From positions 1,364,001 through 1,428,000 of the forward strand of contig NZ_CP058601.1 in assembly GCF_013402815.2 (NCBI RefSeq): a DNA stretch of 64,000 bases. Direction: 5' to 3'. The notes under the pieces are model-generated. The model saw only the letters and a list, made by a program, of their open reading frames with translations. It was not told where the DNA came from and did no database searches. The translations under genes and the position numbers were made by a program. How positions within the stretch are numbered: position 1 is the first letter of the stretch; every line of letters begins with the position of its first letter. Source of the DNA: Natrinema halophilum (GTDB lineage Archaea > Halobacteriota > Halobacteria > Halobacteriales > Natrialbaceae). Positions 62,547 through 64,000 of this stretch are shown here, in pieces.

Positions 62547-63671
62547 CTAGCGACGAAGCCCGTCACCCGCTGCCTCGATCGCTGCGGTTTCGATCCCCTG
62601 GTGGACCGGGAGGACGACGAGTTCCTCAGAGAGGCGGTTTGCGATGTCGTACTCCTCGTTTCCGTAGACCGACTGGCGGAGTATCGGCCAGGTGTGGGCC
62701 CCGATGACCCCGCAGTCTTCGAGTTCCGCCAGAAACGCGTCCGGTTCGTCGGCGCGGACTGGGAATTCGTACGGGCTGATCCCCTCCGGGAGACGGTCGT
62801 AGACGATGGTCACGTCGTCGCGTCCGGCCAGAGCGCGTTGCCAGGCGCGGTAATTCTCCCGCCGTGCTGATCGGATCGCTCCCGGATCCGCGGCGTCGGC
62901 CACGGCTTTCGAGAACCTCGACATCGGCGCTTTGGTGGCCTCGTACCGGCTCCCGGGATCGACACTCGACGGATCGTCGGTGCCGTCGGAGAGGAGGGCT
63001 TCGACAGATCTGTGAAGCGATCGGCTCGTCCCGAGGACCGTTTCGGCGACCGACGTGGCGACGTACCGACAGTCCGCGGCCGCAACTCGGTCCGATACGC
63101 CGGCGAGCGACGAGGGCTCGAACGCTTCGCGGACCGCTTCGTCCCGACAGTACAGGACCGCACCGTCAGGAACCGGAAGGAGTTTCCGCAGGGTCGTCAC
63201 CCCGAGATCGCCGGCGGTCCCGAGCAGCGTCTCCCCGTCGACGCTGAGTGGCGCGTGCGCGTTATCGTCGATGTGATAGCAATCGTATTCGTCGGTCAGC
63301 GACGCGAAGGTTTCGAGGCCGGGTTGCGGGAAGCCGAAGTAGTTGACAGACATGACCGCGACGGTATCGTCGTCCATTCGTCGTTCGAGGTCAGTAAAAT
63401 CGGGTTCGAGGGTCTCTTTGATCGCGTAGAACCGCGACTCGAGGCCGAGGTCGTGAAGCGGCTCGACGACCGCTGGTGAGAGATAGGCGGGAACGAGGAC
63501 GTTTTCACCGGGCTCGACGAGCCCGGCGAGGCCGTCACGGAGCGCGACCTTCCCGGCGCCATAGTACGTGTAGTCGACGGACGGGGCGTGCAGGTCGACG
63601 AACGACTCGATTCCCACGTCCCCCGACCGTGAGAGTGATGCGTCGAACACGGAGGGGGTTGCACTGATCAT
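62547..63671 (-). CDS. DegT-family PLP enzyme (sugar aminotransferase-like)
   Basis: The 374-residue protein has the DegT/aminotransferase fold: YYGAGKVALRDGLAGLVEPG, VPAYLSPAVVEPLHDLGL, YHIDDNAHAPLSVDG (Asp for PLP) and TTLRKLLPVPDGAVLYC with the likely PLP Lys near residue 165. The sequence is divergent from the 24205-25455 member. Its substrate is probably a nucleotide sugar or a related keto compound, because the next gene is of the glycan-locus phosphatase type. It lacks the ATAACAAAG motif. Confidence 0.75.
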   Translation of the reverse strand: MISATPSVFDASLSRSGDVGIESFVDLHAPSVDYTYYGAGKVALRDGLAGLVEPGENVLVPAYLSPAVVEPLHDLGLESRFYAIKETLEPDFTDLERRMDDDTVAVMSVNYFGFPQPGLETFASLTDEYDCYHIDDNAHAPLSVDGETLLGTAGDLGVTTLRKLLPVPDGAVLYCRDEAVREAFEPSSLAGVSDRVAAADCRYVATSVAETVLGTSRSLHRSVEALLSDGTDDPSSVDPGSRYEATKAPMSRFSKAVADAADPGAIRSARRENYRAWQRALAGRDDVTIVYDRLPEGISPYEFPVRADEPDAFLAELEDCGVIGAHTWPILRQSVYGNEEYDIANRLSEELVVLPVHQGIETAAIEAAGDGLRR

Positions 63672-63867
63672 ACGTGTGATTGGTATGCGATGGAAGTGGC
63701 GACGATCATCGACGTAATACAGTAACGGCCGGTACCTTAGTGATACGGTCAGTACCGTTCGCTATCGATTCGCAATCGATACTTACAGGCTCGGGTCGGT
63801 CCCTCGGTAGGGCAGCTATTCTGACCTTACAGGCGGCAGTACGATCCTAGAGACGGCCAGCACTTGC

Positions 63868-63876
63868 ATAACAAAG
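63868..63876 (+). promoter_or_regulatory. ATAACAAAG motif upstream of a second phosphatase-fold gene
   Basis: Exact copy with 25 nt to the ATG at 63902, in the TATA position. Confidence 0.7.
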
Positions 63877-63901
63877 CACGGGTGGACAAATACCGCTTCA
63901 C

Positions 63902-64000
63902 ATGGCAGGTTCGACCGACGAAGAAGACCTTCGTCTGCTCGTCGTTGGGCTCGACGCGGGCTGTCGACCGATACTCGAGCCCTTATTCGAGTCGGGCGAT
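63902..64000 (+). CDS. Alkaline-phosphatase-fold protein, 5' end only
   Basis: The first 33 residues (MAGSTDEEDLRLLVVGLDAG and on) are present before the window ends. LLVVGLDAGCRPILEPLFES matches the start of the 36379-37971 protein (FVLGLDGVPWRLIERW), where the Asp is a metal ligand. The same promoter motif precedes both. The remainder is off the window, so identification rests on this short segment and on the promoter. Confidence 0.6.
   Translation, partial: MAGSTDEEDLRLLVVGLDAGCRPILEPLFESGD

Noticed and set aside
1-64000. tRNA, rRNA, riboswitch, replication origin, prophage or cas genes
   Set aside because: None recognised on either strand by reading; no cloverleaf-like or conserved RNA segments seen.

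Overview
The window comes from a halophilic archaeon (class Halobacteria). The predicted proteins are strongly acidic, coding DNA is G+C rich with a third-position C/G bias, and many genes appear leaderless, with a TATA-like box about 26 nt before the start codon. Typical haloarchaeal families are present: HTH-10 (Bat-type), DUF7344, DUF7282, DUF1616, TFB, LyeJ/CruF carotenoid enzymes and Tat-exported cell-surface proteins. No rRNA, tRNA or CRISPR was seen. The genus cannot be fixed from the sequence alone.

Layout. 0-2 kb: the 3' end of a Bat-type regulator, followed by a tnpB-only IS200/IS605 element whose tnpB is frameshifted. 2-7.2 kb: C50 carotenoid (bacterioruberin) genes, with crtB on + facing crtD-lyeJ-cruF on -. 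7.2-12.9 kb: decayed gene fragments, a dihydroorotase/allantoinase-like amidohydrolase, a broken Lrp/AsnC-like regulator, and a class III aminotransferase with an aldehyde dehydrogenase (probably amino-acid or pyrimidine-type nitrogen catabolism). 13.6-23.2 kb: a sugar epimerase, a secreted Asp/Glu-rich protein with a tandem array of N-glycosylation sequons, and several small regulators (membrane wHTH, two DUF7344, ArsR-like, PadR).

20.6-52.9 kb and 62.5-64 kb hold a surface-glycan locus. A tight five-gene operon (acetyltransferase, DegT aminotransferase, Gfo/Idh oxidoreductase, UDP-sugar dehydrogenase, GT2) resembles the Wbp pathway to UDP-diacetamido-uronic acids. Around it lie GT4 and DUF354-type glycosyltransferases, a second oxidoreductase/DUF362/epimerase operon, a polysaccharide deacetylase, two alkaline-phosphatase-fold enzymes, a GT-C-like membrane protein, a PP-loop enzyme, an asparagine-synthetase-like protein, and three Tat-exported beta-helix proteins. 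54-62.5 kb holds a DUF7344 regulator, a TFB, a 7TM histidine kinase, an XPB-like helicase and a HerA-like ATPase.

The strongest new signal is a 9-bp promoter motif, ATAACAAAG (or one-base variants). It precedes nearly every separately transcribed surface-glycan gene, often exactly where the TATA box should be. This suggests one dispersed glycan regulon with a non-standard core promoter. The three beta-helix genes share a different core (AAAGTTTAT, 27-28 nt before ATG). A second theme is six unrelated short tandem arrays (16-36 bp units) between genes, several beside surface genes.
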